Origin: Streptococcus oralis Uo5
GTDB taxonomy: Bacteria > Bacillota > Bacilli > Lactobacillales > Streptococcaceae
Reading direction: 5' to 3'
Assembly: GCF_000253155.1 (NCBI RefSeq)
Contig: NC_015291.1
Span: 1,025,001-1,089,000 of the forward strand
DNA length: 64,000 bases
The notes under the pieces were generated by a model. The model had not been told where the DNA came from, searched no databases, and saw only the letters and a program-made list of their open reading frames with translations. The position numbers and the translations under genes are program-made. Shown piece after piece: positions 38,261 to 46,847 of this stretch (positions are counted from its first letter, which is position 1; every line of letters starts with the position of its first letter).

Positions 38261-38265
38261 AAACA
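38231..38265 (-). promoter_or_regulatory. Tandem LacR-type operators
   Basis: TGTTTGTTACAAACA (38231-38245) is a perfect 7+1+7 palindrome. TGTTGTTTACAAACA (38251-38265) is a close copy 20 bp away. Both lie just downstream of the lacA -10, where a repressor would block initiation; LacR is the obvious candidate. Confidence 0.85.
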
Positions 38266-38266
38266 T

Positions 38267-38295
38267 AATATACTCCTATTTATAGAAAAAGTCAA
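38267..38295 (-). promoter_or_regulatory. lacABCD promoter
   Basis: -35 TTGACT (38290-38295), 17 nt, -10 TATATT (38267-38272). Confidence 0.75.
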
Positions 38296-38325
38296 CAGTA
38301 AATGTTTGTTTTTGTGGTTTTTTAT

Positions 38326-39222
38326 CTAAAATATTTCAATATCAAAGCCAATCTGATCTACTTGACCAGGTTCTAGGAGACAAACATTCTTCTTATCTTC
38401 TAGATGATCTCCTTCTTCAAGAGATGTTGACAAGCCAGACCAAGGTTCAAAGGCAATGAAAGGTCCCTTATTCAAAGTTGACCAAATGATGAGATTTGAA
38501 AACTCTTGGAAATGTACTTTTAATCCCTTCTCATGTTTATGAGAACGAAGGGCAATTGTTCTGGATTGCAACTCATCCAAAGTCACTGCATCAATACTAA
38601 ACAGATCGTAACTGAGGTCCACTTCCTTTTGTGAATCCAACCATGGACTTCTATCTTGGAAGTCTAACATTCCTGTTTCTGGGAAAGGACGGGGAACAGA
38701 GCAAGTCTCTTCTTTCTCAAACTCTAAATAGTAGTCTTCATAAGTTTCGCCATCAAGCAGAGGGCAATTAAAGCCTGGATGTCCACCAATAAAGTATGGC
38801 ATGACCTTGCTAGTTTCTTTATTGAAGACTTTGTATTGAGTACGAACAGTCTTGCCAGTCACTAGATAAGTGATTTCAAGGCGGAAATGATAAGGATAGT
38901 TTTGATAAGTATTCTCATCATCTTCGATAGCAAAAGTAACACTGTTTTCTGTCTGTTCAACTAATTCAAATTCTTTTTTACGGACCAAACCATGGCGAGG
39001 AATGTTTCCTTTCGTCTCTGTTCCATCTGCATGACTGTAGAAGGCTGTATCTTCTCTTAAAGAGCCACAGATTGGAAAAAGTACTGGCGCTTGTCCACTC
39101 CAGTAAGTGGCATCTCCTCGCCACAAATACTCAATGCCTTCTCGGTCCTTGATTGACGACAAGGCGCCACCTAAGGTTTTAAACTGAACCGTTAACTGGT
39201 CTGATTTGATTTCAATTACCAT
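38326..39222 (-). CDS. Aldose 1-epimerase family protein (LacX-like)
   Basis: The 298-residue beta-sandwich protein resembles LacX/galactose mutarotase relatives: a first conserved region with LFPICGSL and HGLVRKKEF, His in IGGHPGFNCPL, and the catalytic Glu region in AFEPWSGLS. It would interconvert anomers of galactose or a phosphorylated hexose. AGTTGGAG fits the ATG at 39222, not the TTG four codons earlier. It lies 107 nt after the PTS IIC gene and is probably co-transcribed with it. Substrate is inferred from context. Confidence 0.85.
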   Translation of the reverse strand: MVIEIKSDQLTVQFKTLGGALSSIKDREGIEYLWRGDATYWSGQAPVLFPICGSLREDTAFYSHADGTETKGNIPRHGLVRKKEFELVEQTENSVTFAIEDDENTYQNYPYHFRLEITYLVTGKTVRTQYKVFNKETSKVMPYFIGGHPGFNCPLLDGETYEDYYLEFEKEETCSVPRPFPETGMLDFQDRSPWLDSQKEVDLSYDLFSIDAVTLDELQSRTIALRSHKHEKGLKVHFQEFSNLIIWSTLNKGPFIAFEPWSGLSTSLEEGDHLEDKKNVCLLEPGQVDQIGFDIEIF

Positions 39223-39329
39223 AATGTTCTCCAACTATTTTTAGATTTTTATATAAAAAACTAGGTTGCCACTCCCAATGTAGGAAATTAACAACCTAGT
39301 TTTCACAATTTACATTTTATAGGAGCGAA

Positions 39330-40805
39330 TTATTTAGCATTTGCTGCGTATTCTTCGTTACGTTTGATCATTTGTTTTCTATACCAAGCAAAGATACCTA
39401 CATAGAATACAAGGAAGGCTGCTGCACCAAGGATTGCTTTGATATCACCTGTTGTAGCATTACCGATTGCCCAACCAAATAGTTTTTCAATTGGTCCTTC
39501 AAGAGTTGAGTGAGTAATCAATTGAGATTGGTTCACACCTTCTGGGAAGGCACCTACACCTTTAGCAAGTTCTGTTGCAAATGGAGCGATTAGAGTACCT
39601 GAAAGAAGGAAGAGTGGCAACAAGAGTGTTCCGAAGATAATCATACGGAGCAATTTACCACGTGTAACAACCAAGAGAGCTGGAGTCACACCCATAGCGA
39701 TGATACCTGCAAGTGGCAAGATACCATTTCCGACGTTTGAAAGAAGCACAGCTTCTACTAGCATGATTGGAGCAAGTACGTTAGCACAAGCCCAGATTTC
39801 AGCACGACCAGCGATGAAAGGCCAGTCAAGACCGATGTTGAATTTACGTCCTTGAAGACGTTTAGTAGCAACGTTTGTAATACCTTGTGAAAGTGGTTCT
39901 ACGGCTGCGATGAACCAAGATCCGATAAGTGAGAAGAGTTCCAAAGCCACACCGGCTGTCAAACCAAGAGACAACCAACCTTTAATAACTTCTTGCCAGT
40001 TTGCAGCATCTTTAAGTCCTTCAACAGGATGTGGAGTACCCATCAAACCGATAACAATACCTAGGATGAAACCGATGAAGAATTTAGATCCCCAGAAACC
40101 GATTTTTTTGTTCAATTTAGCAGCATCAAAGTCATATTTATCAAGGCCAGGGAAGAATTTTTCAAAAATCTTATCCAAAACCATGATAACTGGGTTCATC
40201 ATGTAGTTCATGTGTGTTGAAGTCATTGGTGATGAACTTGGTGCATTAAGAAGGTCGTCGAATGTTGGTTTCATCAAGTCAGAGTTGATGATCTTCAAAA
40301 CACCTACAAGGACAACTGCTGCAGTTGCGATGAAAAGTGAAACCCCTTGGCTAACTCCATTGTTGTCTGCGTACCATTTAATCAAAAGACCAGTGATTGA
40401 CAAGTGCCAGATATCGAAGATATCAACGTCAAGTGTGTCTGTTTTCTTCATTGCAAGCATCGCAACGTTGACAATCAACATTACAAGCAAGAAGTAAAGT
40501 GTCCATGCAGAACCCCAAGTGATGGTAGCAAGTGGTGCCCAACCAACGTCAGTGATGTTCAATTGGATACCAGTGTTTTCAACGAATTTCGCAAGTGATG
40601 CTGAGAAAGCTCCATTGAGCATACCGATGATGGCACCAATACCAGTAAGAGCGATGGCAAGTTTAATACCACCTTCAAGCGCTTTGGAGAATTTCACTCC
40701 AAAAAGTAGGGCCAATACTGTCAAAATGATCAGCATGATGATTGGTCCACCCATATCCAAGATAGGTTTGAACAGCTTATTGGCTAGTTCGATAATGACA
40801 TCCAT
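39330..40805 (-). CDS. Galactitol-family PTS EIIC (probable galactose permease)
   Basis: The 491-residue polytopic protein has about 10-12 membrane helices and belongs to the GatC (galactitol/SgcC) IIC family. In oral streptococci such cassettes beside lacABCD act as galactose PTS, giving galactose 6-phosphate for LacAB; that role is inferred here. GGGAGG precedes ATG 40805; an upstream in-frame start lacks a ribosome-binding site. The IIB and IIA genes precede it. Confidence 0.88.
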   Translation of the reverse strand: MDVIIELANKLFKPILDMGGPIIMLIILTVLALLFGVKFSKALEGGIKLAIALTGIGAIIGMLNGAFSASLAKFVENTGIQLNITDVGWAPLATITWGSAWTLYFLLVMLIVNVAMLAMKKTDTLDVDIFDIWHLSITGLLIKWYADNNGVSQGVSLFIATAAVVLVGVLKIINSDLMKPTFDDLLNAPSSSPMTSTHMNYMMNPVIMVLDKIFEKFFPGLDKYDFDAAKLNKKIGFWGSKFFIGFILGIVIGLMGTPHPVEGLKDAANWQEVIKGWLSLGLTAGVALELFSLIGSWFIAAVEPLSQGITNVATKRLQGRKFNIGLDWPFIAGRAEIWACANVLAPIMLVEAVLLSNVGNGILPLAGIIAMGVTPALLVVTRGKLLRMIIFGTLLLPLFLLSGTLIAPFATELAKGVGAFPEGVNQSQLITHSTLEGPIEKLFGWAIGNATTGDIKAILGAAAFLVFYVGIFAWYRKQMIKRNEEYAANAK

Positions 40806-40860
40806 AATAGTTCCTCCCGTTTTTTTTAGTTCTATGAATGTTAACAAGATAAAGAATAAA

Positions 40861-41166
40861 TTAGCTTAGTCCGTGCTCTTTGATAGCTGCTTCAATATTG
40901 TCAAATACTGGAGCGCTCATCGCTGGAATACGGAACAAGATTGGTCCAGCTTCAATTACTGGAATACCTGGTTCAAAACCAAGGTCAGTTGCAGCGATTG
41001 GTGTAAAGATATCGTAACCTTTCATAAGGTCTTCGTTTACATCTTTCACCATGACTGCATCACAGTGAACATCATAACCACGGTTTGAAAGTTCTTCTTC
41101 TAGAGCACTTTTAATTTGGTGACTTGAGTTAACACCTGCACCGCAGGCAGCAAGAATTTTAATCAT
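40861..41166 (-). CDS. Galactitol-family PTS EIIB
   Basis: This 101-residue cytoplasmic EIIB carries the phospho-Cys at residue 8 in ILAACGAGVNSSHQIKSAL, the typical PTS_IIB_gat loop. It transfers phosphate from the IIA next door to the sugar in the IIC channel. The gap to IIC is 55 nt and to IIA 37 nt, consistent with one operon. Confidence 0.92.
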   Translation of the reverse strand: MIKILAACGAGVNSSHQIKSALEEELSNRGYDVHCDAVMVKDVNEDLMKGYDIFTPIAATDLGFEPGIPVIEAGPILFRIPAMSAPVFDNIEAAIKEHGLS

Positions 41167-41203
41167 TTGGATTTCCTCCGATTTTATATTTTAATAGACA
41201 AGA

Positions 41204-41680
41204 TTAAGCTGTTGCTTCAGCAATATAAGCATAAAGTTTTTCTGGTTCGGAAATTTTTGATAGATCTTCCAGATGTCCATTTCCTGTGAAAAAGTCCATC
41301 AACTGAGCCAGAATATTTGTTTGACTTGAACTTGAGTTGTTAATGATAAAGAAGAGTAGGGATACTTCTACTTCCTTATCAGGAGCTATCATATTGTGAA
41401 AAGTTACTGGTTTTTCTAATCGAACAACCACTACTTTCTCAGCTAGATTATGAACAATATCTGTATGAGGAATCGCTACATTTGGCAAGTCCTTACCTAG
41501 AAATTCCATATCTAAACCAGTTGGAAATGACTTTTCACGCGTGATCAAGGCTTCACGATAAGTTGGAGTTACAATTTCTCGTTCTTCCAACAAGCTTGCT
41601 ACCTGATCAAAGAGTTGTTCTTGATTATCCGCTTCTAAGCAAAACACCAGGTCTTTGTCAAAGAACTGATCTAATCCCAT
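41204..41680 (-). CDS. Galactitol/fructose-type PTS EIIA
   Basis: The 158-residue EIIA (PTS_EIIA type 2 family) has the phospho-His in NVAIPHTDIVHN and the supporting motif FPTGLDM. It is the first gene of the PTS operon. It accepts phosphate from HPr, encoded at 25.4 kb. Confidence 0.92.
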   Translation of the reverse strand: MGLDQFFDKDLVFCLEADNQEQLFDQVASLLEEREIVTPTYREALITREKSFPTGLDMEFLGKDLPNVAIPHTDIVHNLAEKVVVVRLEKPVTFHNMIAPDKEVEVSLLFFIINNSSSSQTNILAQLMDFFTGNGHLEDLSKISEPEKLYAYIAEATA

Positions 41681-41717
41681 AACATTTTCCCTTCTTTCAA
41701 TTATCTTTTATGTAATA

Positions 41718-41746
41718 AGTATAACACTATATGAAATCGTTGTCAA
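41718..41746 (-). promoter_or_regulatory. Promoter of the gal-type PTS operon with cre site
   Basis: -35 TTGACA (41741-41746), 17 nt, -10 TATACT (41718-41723). TGAAATCGTTGTCA (41732-41745, plus strand) is a full match to the cre consensus TGWAANCGNTNWCA and overlaps the -35, predicting CcpA repression on glucose. Confidence 0.85.
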
Positions 41747-41845
41747 TAATTTTTTGTTTTTATTTTTGTTCTATTTTTTTTGTTAATTTTTTGTTTTCAT
41801 TTAAAGAATACAATCAATATCAAACATTCTTGTTATAAAATACAC

Positions 41846-41872
41846 AAAAAAAGAAGGCCCAAGCCTTCTTCT
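41846..41872 (-). terminator. licC terminator
   Basis: AGAAGGC / GCCTTCT hairpin with a run of seven T on the minus strand. Confidence 0.88.
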
Positions 41873-41878
41873 ATTTCC

Positions 41879-42568
41879 TTACTTAATAGTAGATAAAATC
41901 TCTTCTAATTTATGGTAATCTTTTACACTATCAATTTCATAGATGCTATTTCCTTCTAATTCTTCGACATAGACATCTAATTCTTTGATATTATCCTTAA
42001 CCATGTTGTCCCAGTAGAGATCAACAAATTCACCACTTTCGTAAGCTTTGTCAATAAAGCCAACAATCTTCTCAGCAGTTGGTGCATCCCAGAATGAAAC
42101 TCCGCTCAGAATGCGACCAGCCTTGCTATCAACAATGATGTCTTGAACCTTGTAGTCATCACCGTAAACCAAGAACCACTCGTTGGTACAGTCTTCACGA
42201 TAAACGCTAAAATAGGTAGAACGTTTAAGATCGTTTCGAAACATATTTTTGAAAAGATAGTTATCTGCATCGATGACGTAGCTGTTAGCCAAATCTTCTT
42301 TTACTAGATAAAGTGAGTAAAAGTTATTGTAATCAGCATACTTGTCGTTAAAGACCAAACGGACACCATATTTTTCTTTTAGATAGTCAAATTGTTCCTT
42401 GAGGTAACCGACAACGATGATAATCTCATCAATTCCTCTCTCTTTCAAAAACTCGATTTGGTATTCTACCAAGGGTTTTTGATTAACCTTAACCAAAGCT
42501 TTTGGGGTATTTTCAGTCATAGGACGCAGACGAGTTCCTAAGCCCGCCGCTAAAATAATCGCTTTCAC
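41879..42568 (-). CDS. licC: CTP:phosphocholine cytidylyltransferase
   Basis: LicC makes CDP-choline from phosphocholine, the activated donor for decorating teichoic acids. The 229-residue nucleotidyltransferase has LAAGLGTRLRPMTENTPK at the N-terminus and DADNYLFKN around the metal-binding Asp. It is the last gene of tarI-tarJ-licA-licB-licC, 11 nt after licB. Confidence 0.95.
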   Translation of the reverse strand: MKAIILAAGLGTRLRPMTENTPKALVKVNQKPLVEYQIEFLKERGIDEIIIVVGYLKEQFDYLKEKYGVRLVFNDKYADYNNFYSLYLVKEDLANSYVIDADNYLFKNMFRNDLKRSTYFSVYREDCTNEWFLVYGDDYKVQDIIVDSKAGRILSGVSFWDAPTAEKIVGFIDKAYESGEFVDLYWDNMVKDNIKELDVYVEELEGNSIYEIDSVKDYHKLEEILSTIK

Positions 42569-42579
42569 ACGAATCTCCT

Positions 42580-43458
42580 TTATTCTTTAATAATAATATA
42601 AACACCAGCCATAACAATAAGTGAAGTGATGATTGTCAGCATATCTAGCGGTGCACCCAAGAAAACAACTGCAAATAAGACAGTCCAAACTACATAGCTC
42701 ACATTCAAACCTGTCGCTTTCGCAGGTTGTAAGCGATTAATGGCGATATAATAAGCTAAGTAGGAAATCATGTTAAAGGCCGCAAAGACAAGCAAGAGGC
42801 CTAGTAACTGCCCATCTGCCACTTCTGCAAATGAATGGTGTGAAAAGAGCACAATCACAAGATAGGACAAGAATGAGGTTACTTGTCGGATTAACAAGGC
42901 TTCAATTTCACTTAAATCACTTTCCATAGCATAGGAGCTGAGAACACTTTCACTCCCCCAGGCAATTGCACAGACAAGGGCACAAAGAATTCCAATGTAA
43001 AACGAGTTAACTTGTTCAACCTTGTAGGTTTGAGCAATGATCGCTGCAATAATCAAGAAAACACCAAATACTGTATTCTTTGAAACCTTGTGTTTCAAAA
43101 TGAAGAAGGCCAGTAAAACTGAAACTGCTGGGTAAATAGCTGATACGGATGAAGCTAGAGAACTACCAATATATTTAACCGCATAAAGATTGGCTTGCAT
43201 ACCTATTGGTCCTGCTAGTAAAGCTCCGATTATAACACTCACATTTCGAATATTTAAGAAAATCGAGAGGCGAACTTTTCCTTCTTTTACCAAAAGAAAA
43301 GCTAACAAGATAAAGATACTCAAGAAATCATGAGCAGCAGCCACCACAAAAGGTGAAAGATTTGTAAAAATTGAAAAGATGTAAGCACTAATCGTTAGAC
43401 CTAATCCCCAGAAGATACCAGAGAGCAGACCAAAAGAAACACCATTTTTATTCTTCAT
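42580..43458 (-). CDS. licB: Choline uptake permease LicB
   Basis: LicB is a drug/metabolite-transporter superfamily permease of ten predicted membrane helices (two EamA halves) importing choline. The protein is 292 residues, starting MKNKNGVSFGLLSGIFWG. GGAGG lies 5 nt before ATG 43458 and overlaps the licA stop, so the two are tightly coupled. Confidence 0.93.
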   Translation of the reverse strand: MKNKNGVSFGLLSGIFWGLGLTISAYIFSIFTNLSPFVVAAAHDFLSIFILLAFLLVKEGKVRLSIFLNIRNVSVIIGALLAGPIGMQANLYAVKYIGSSLASSVSAIYPAVSVLLAFFILKHKVSKNTVFGVFLIIAAIIAQTYKVEQVNSFYIGILCALVCAIAWGSESVLSSYAMESDLSEIEALLIRQVTSFLSYLVIVLFSHHSFAEVADGQLLGLLLVFAAFNMISYLAYYIAINRLQPAKATGLNVSYVVWTVLFAVVFLGAPLDMLTIITSLIVMAGVYIIIKE

Positions 43459-43459
43459 C

Positions 43460-44317
43460 CTAACCTCCATAATAAGTCAAACCTTCGACAGCTCTTTGGT
43501 AACGGTTGACACCGTAATCTCCAAAGTCAGCTCCTTGAGCTTCTTTGTACACTGTCCACAAACTCCAGATAGTATCTTGCAAGATTTTATAGATACGAAT
43601 CTTCTCACGTGATACATGCGTTTTTTCACTTTCATAGTAGGAAAGGAAATCATCCTCCTCTTGCTTTGTAAATTCAGACTCTAAGAAAAGTGCTGCCAAG
43701 TCCCACATTGGATCATTCATAGAAGAGTATTCCCAGTCAATCAAATACAAGCGACCTTGAGGTGACTCGATAAAGTTTTCTGGTACCAGATCGATATGAC
43801 AGGACTTTCTATCAACACCCAAATCAGCCAATCTCTTTTCTAGTGAAAATACATCTTTTCTTACAGCTTCATAGTTTTCATAAGGGATAGGTCCCTCAAT
43901 CAAGGATTCATATTTGCTGATTTCCTCAAAGGGAGCAAATTCTCCTCTTAATTCTTTCCCTGAAGCATGGATGGTTTGTAAAATTGGTGCAATCTTTTCA
44001 AACTTGGACTTGATAGATGTTGAATCAAGAGTTACTGCCGATTCGATGTATTCATTTACTTTAATCCCTGACTCTATATCAAAGAGGTAATTTTTAACAT
44101 CTAAATCTAAATCCTCTAAAAGTTCAAGATTGTACTTTTCATTTTGACGATTGATGAGTTTTTCAGTCCCTTTACCAAAAAATTTCACAATATACTGTTT
44201 GTTGGTTGTTTTAACCAAATAGTTTTGGTTGGTCATGCCTCCCAACTGTTCAACACTGAGTACTTCCTCTTCATCAGATAGTAAAGAAGAAATTTTTTCT
44301 TTGATGAGTTTCTCCAC
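43460..44317 (-). CDS. licA: Choline kinase
   Basis: LicA phosphorylates imported choline. The 285-residue protein has the aminoglycoside/choline kinase motifs: HIDLVPENF (catalytic Asp, metal-binding Asn) and LIDWEYSSMNDPMWDLA. The likely start is GTG at 44317, preceded by GGAGG at 6 nt. A longer open frame extends to 44392 but overlaps tarJ and lacks support. Confidence 0.95.
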   Translation of the reverse strand: MEKLIKEKISSLLSDEEEVLSVEQLGGMTNQNYLVKTTNKQYIVKFFGKGTEKLINRQNEKYNLELLEDLDLDVKNYLFDIESGIKVNEYIESAVTLDSTSIKSKFEKIAPILQTIHASGKELRGEFAPFEEISKYESLIEGPIPYENYEAVRKDVFSLEKRLADLGVDRKSCHIDLVPENFIESPQGRLYLIDWEYSSMNDPMWDLAALFLESEFTKQEEDDFLSYYESEKTHVSREKIRIYKILQDTIWSLWTVYKEAQGADFGDYGVNRYQRAVEGLTYYGG

Positions 44318-44333
44318 AATTAACCTCCATCTT

Positions 44334-45356
44334 CTACACTTCCCACTTAAATACTGTTTTGAAAGCAGTATTAAGGTCTGTAGCAAAGACACGATGAATG
44401 TCCTTGATTTCTCTCACAGGCTCTTCAACATAAAGGATATTCTTCAGACGATTCGCAAACTTTTTAACTTCCATCATTTGAATGGCCTTCTCAAAATCGA
44501 CGCGTCCTGAACGAGACGATCCCACTAATAACAATCCTTTTTCCAAAGCATCTCGTGTATTGATATTAACCTTGTATTCGCTCACTCCCATCATGAGAAT
44601 CGTTCCCTGTGGACGAATATAGCGAATCAAGTCATTGATAGCCGGACCTGTACCATCGCCACCGCAACACTCAAATCCATGATCAAAGGTCAAATCCTCT
44701 GGGATATTATCCGTAATGTAGCACTCTTTTGCAAAAGAGAAGAGCTCTAGTTTTTCCCAATGGCGACCAAAGACGATAATCTCTGCTTCTGGCAAGGTAT
44801 AATTGATAATATTTGCAACAACAAAGGCCAAACTACCATCTCCGATAACAGCGATACGCTCTCGCTTACTATGAGCGAGATGCAAGAAACGATCCATGGC
44901 ATGCATACCAACACTCACAAACTCAGTAATGGCTGCAACTGTGTCCTCAATGTCATTATAAGACACAACACGATCTTTTGGTAGAGAGACAAATTCTCTC
45001 GTAAAGCCATCATAGCCACTAGATAGGAAGTAGGTTCCTGTCATGTAGTTCTCGTAGAACTCCTTGTCACTCTGCATAGGCGGTTGATTTGGAATCATGA
45101 CCACCTTTTGACCGACTTCATAAGTCCCAGTCGGATCTGAAATAACAGTTCCACAAGACTCGTGAATCATGGCCATAGGAAGCTTTTTAGCCAATACCTT
45201 TGGATCACGCTTCCCTTGATAGTAACGTTGATCCGCATGACAAACCGCCATATAATTTGGACGAATCAGGATATGATTCTCCTGATCAATGTCCTCTTCT
45301 TGGTATTTTACATTGATAAACTTTGGTTTTGTCAGTTGATAAATTTGATTAATCAT
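44334..45356 (-). CDS. tarJ: Ribulose-5-phosphate reductase TarJ
   Basis: TarJ reduces ribulose 5-phosphate to ribitol 5-phosphate with NADPH, feeding TarI for CDP-ribitol. The 340-residue zinc-type alcohol dehydrogenase has MAVCHADQRYY (zinc ligand), IHESCGTVI and a nucleotide-binding region AVIGDGSLAFVVANI. AAGGCT precedes ATG 45356, which overlaps the end of tarI closely (4-nt gap). Confidence 0.94.
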   Translation of the reverse strand: MINQIYQLTKPKFINVKYQEEDIDQENHILIRPNYMAVCHADQRYYQGKRDPKVLAKKLPMAMIHESCGTVISDPTGTYEVGQKVVMIPNQPPMQSDKEFYENYMTGTYFLSSGYDGFTREFVSLPKDRVVSYNDIEDTVAAITEFVSVGMHAMDRFLHLAHSKRERIAVIGDGSLAFVVANIINYTLPEAEIIVFGRHWEKLELFSFAKECYITDNIPEDLTFDHGFECCGGDGTGPAINDLIRYIRPQGTILMMGVSEYKVNINTRDALEKGLLLVGSSRSGRVDFEKAIQMMEVKKFANRLKNILYVEEPVREIKDIHRVFATDLNTAFKTVFKWEV

Positions 45357-45360
45357 AGCC

Positions 45361-46068
45361 TTAGTCTTTCTCAATCATGCTTTTCGCGATTTTCAAGTCT
45401 GTCACAGTTGTGATTTTAAGGTTTGAATATTCCCCTTTAGCTAGGGCAACGTCTTTCCCTTTGATAACAAAAATCTTACATGCATCCGTCAGGATTTCCT
45501 TTTCTTTATCAGATAGGGATCCATACAAGTCCATGAAATCCTTGCATCGGAAGGTTTGAGGTGTTTGTCCTTGATATAGGTGAGCACGATTTGGAATATC
45601 AGTGATAAATTGACCATTGGTACTTTCAACAATGGTATCAACCGCTTCTACTACTGTGTCAACCGCATCATGATCTTGAGCAAGTTTGATATTATCCTGA
45701 ATCATGCGAAGTGTGATAAAGGGGCGAACAGAGTCGTGGGTAACCACGATATCTTCTGGAGTGATTGGACGATAGGCATTAATGGCTTCTATAATCTTCT
45801 CGATACTGGTATTGCGATCAGCCCCACCTTTGGTAATGATGATGCGATCCTTGTGGAGAGAAAGATACTTGTCAACTAGGTCCTCAGCGTGTGACACCCA
45901 GTCTCCATGAACTCCAACTACAATTTTTTCAATACTTGGTTCCAAAACAAATTTTTCGATTGTGTGGATCAAAATAGGTCGATCACCCAACTCCAAGAAT
46001 TGTTTTGGTAAATTACTGATTCCCATGCGTGTGCCAGTTCCTCCGGCTAGGATTCCTGCATAGATCAT
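45361..46068 (-). CDS. tarI: Ribitol-5-phosphate cytidylyltransferase TarI
   Basis: TarI makes CDP-ribitol for the teichoic acid repeat. The 235-residue IspD-like protein has LAGGTGTRMGISNLPKQFL, VTHDSVRPFI and YQGQTPQTFR motifs. It is the first gene of the lic1-type operon and lies downstream of a CiaR box. Confidence 0.95.
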   Translation of the reverse strand: MIYAGILAGGTGTRMGISNLPKQFLELGDRPILIHTIEKFVLEPSIEKIVVGVHGDWVSHAEDLVDKYLSLHKDRIIITKGGADRNTSIEKIIEAINAYRPITPEDIVVTHDSVRPFITLRMIQDNIKLAQDHDAVDTVVEAVDTIVESTNGQFITDIPNRAHLYQGQTPQTFRCKDFMDLYGSLSDKEKEILTDACKIFVIKGKDVALAKGEYSNLKITTVTDLKIAKSMIEKD

Positions 46069-46509
46069 TTATATTCTCCTTTAGTTTATTCTAAAAAACT
46101 CATTACCATCTATTATATCACAATCTGCCTCCATCATGAAGAAAAGATAGAGCACCATTTAGTTGAACTAACACACTATTTATCGTAAAAAGTGAACAAT
46201 GTGTTACTAAATCTGGACAGACCATAACAAATTAAGAAATAAAATTAGGTTATCCTCTATATTTCCTGCTTAACGTTCGGTTAACATAGAGTTCTCTAGA
46301 ATATAATAGAATCCTTAAAGAAAACTTAAATGAAATTTATTTGTTTCGCAAAGAATACCAGGTGTGCATAGTAAATTTCTTAAAAGTTGTTTAAGGGACT
46401 CATTATAAAAGTTCATATATCTAATGAATTAAACAAATAATAGACTTTTGCACCTAAAATTGATAAAATAAAAAAGGAAAATAATAGAAAAAGGAAACTG
46501 TAAACCGCC
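46069..46509. other. 441-bp intergenic region between tarI and ebfC
   Basis: It contains the CiaR-type promoter for tarI. In pneumococcus the divergent lic2 genes (tacF, licD1, licD2) start near here; none is present. An imperfect inverted repeat, AACACA / TGTGTT (46170-46214), is visible. Otherwise I recognise nothing. Confidence 0.6.
46299..46330 (-). promoter_or_regulatory. CiaR box and promoter for tarI-licC
   Basis: On the minus strand TTTAAG-N5-TTTAAG (46314-46330) is an exact CiaR direct repeat. It is followed by GATTC and a TATTATATT -10 region (46299-46308). CiaR control of lic1 is established in pneumococcus. Confidence 0.88.
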
Positions 46510-46809
46510 ATGATAAACATGCAAAACATGATGCGCCAAGCACAAAAACTTCAAAAACAAATGGAACAGAGCCAAGCAGAACTCGCTGCCATGGAATTTG
46601 TTGGAAAATCAGCTCAGGACCTTGTCCAAGCAACCCTAACTGGAGACAAAAAAGTTGTCAGCATTGACTTCAACCCAGCAGTTGTAGATCCAGAAGATCT
46701 CGAAACCCTTTCTGACATGACTGCGCAAGCAATTAACGCTGCTCTTGAACAAATTGATGAAACGACTAAGAAGAAACTAGGAGCTTTCGCTGGAAAATTG
46801 CCTTTCTAA
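46510..46809 (+). CDS. YbaB/EbfC nucleoid-associated protein
   Basis: The 99-residue protein is a YbaB/EbfC DNA-binding protein: [15 protein letters not shown] amphipathic start, [12 protein letters not shown] core, and [15 protein letters not shown]-terminal helix. Members form dimers that bind DNA and affect expression. The ribosome-binding site AGGAAA is further upstream than usual (about 12 nt), so the start could differ by a codon or two. Confidence 0.93.
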   Translation: MINMQNMMRQAQKLQKQMEQSQAELAAMEFVGKSAQDLVQATLTGDKKVVSIDFNPAVVDPEDLETLSDMTAQAINAALEQIDETTKKKLGAFAGKLPF

Positions 46810-46813
46810 TCCA

Positions 46814-46847
46814 CAAAAAAAGAGAAACAGATGTTTCTCTTTTTTTA
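46814..46847. terminator. Bidirectional terminator, ebfC/glpQ-like
   Basis: AAAAAAAGAGAAACA / TGTTTCTCTTTTTTT hairpin between convergent genes. Confidence 0.9.

Noticed and set aside
38040..38325. Possible riboswitch in the lacA leader
   Set aside because: No known sugar or purine aptamer core was recognised; kept only as an unexplained leader.
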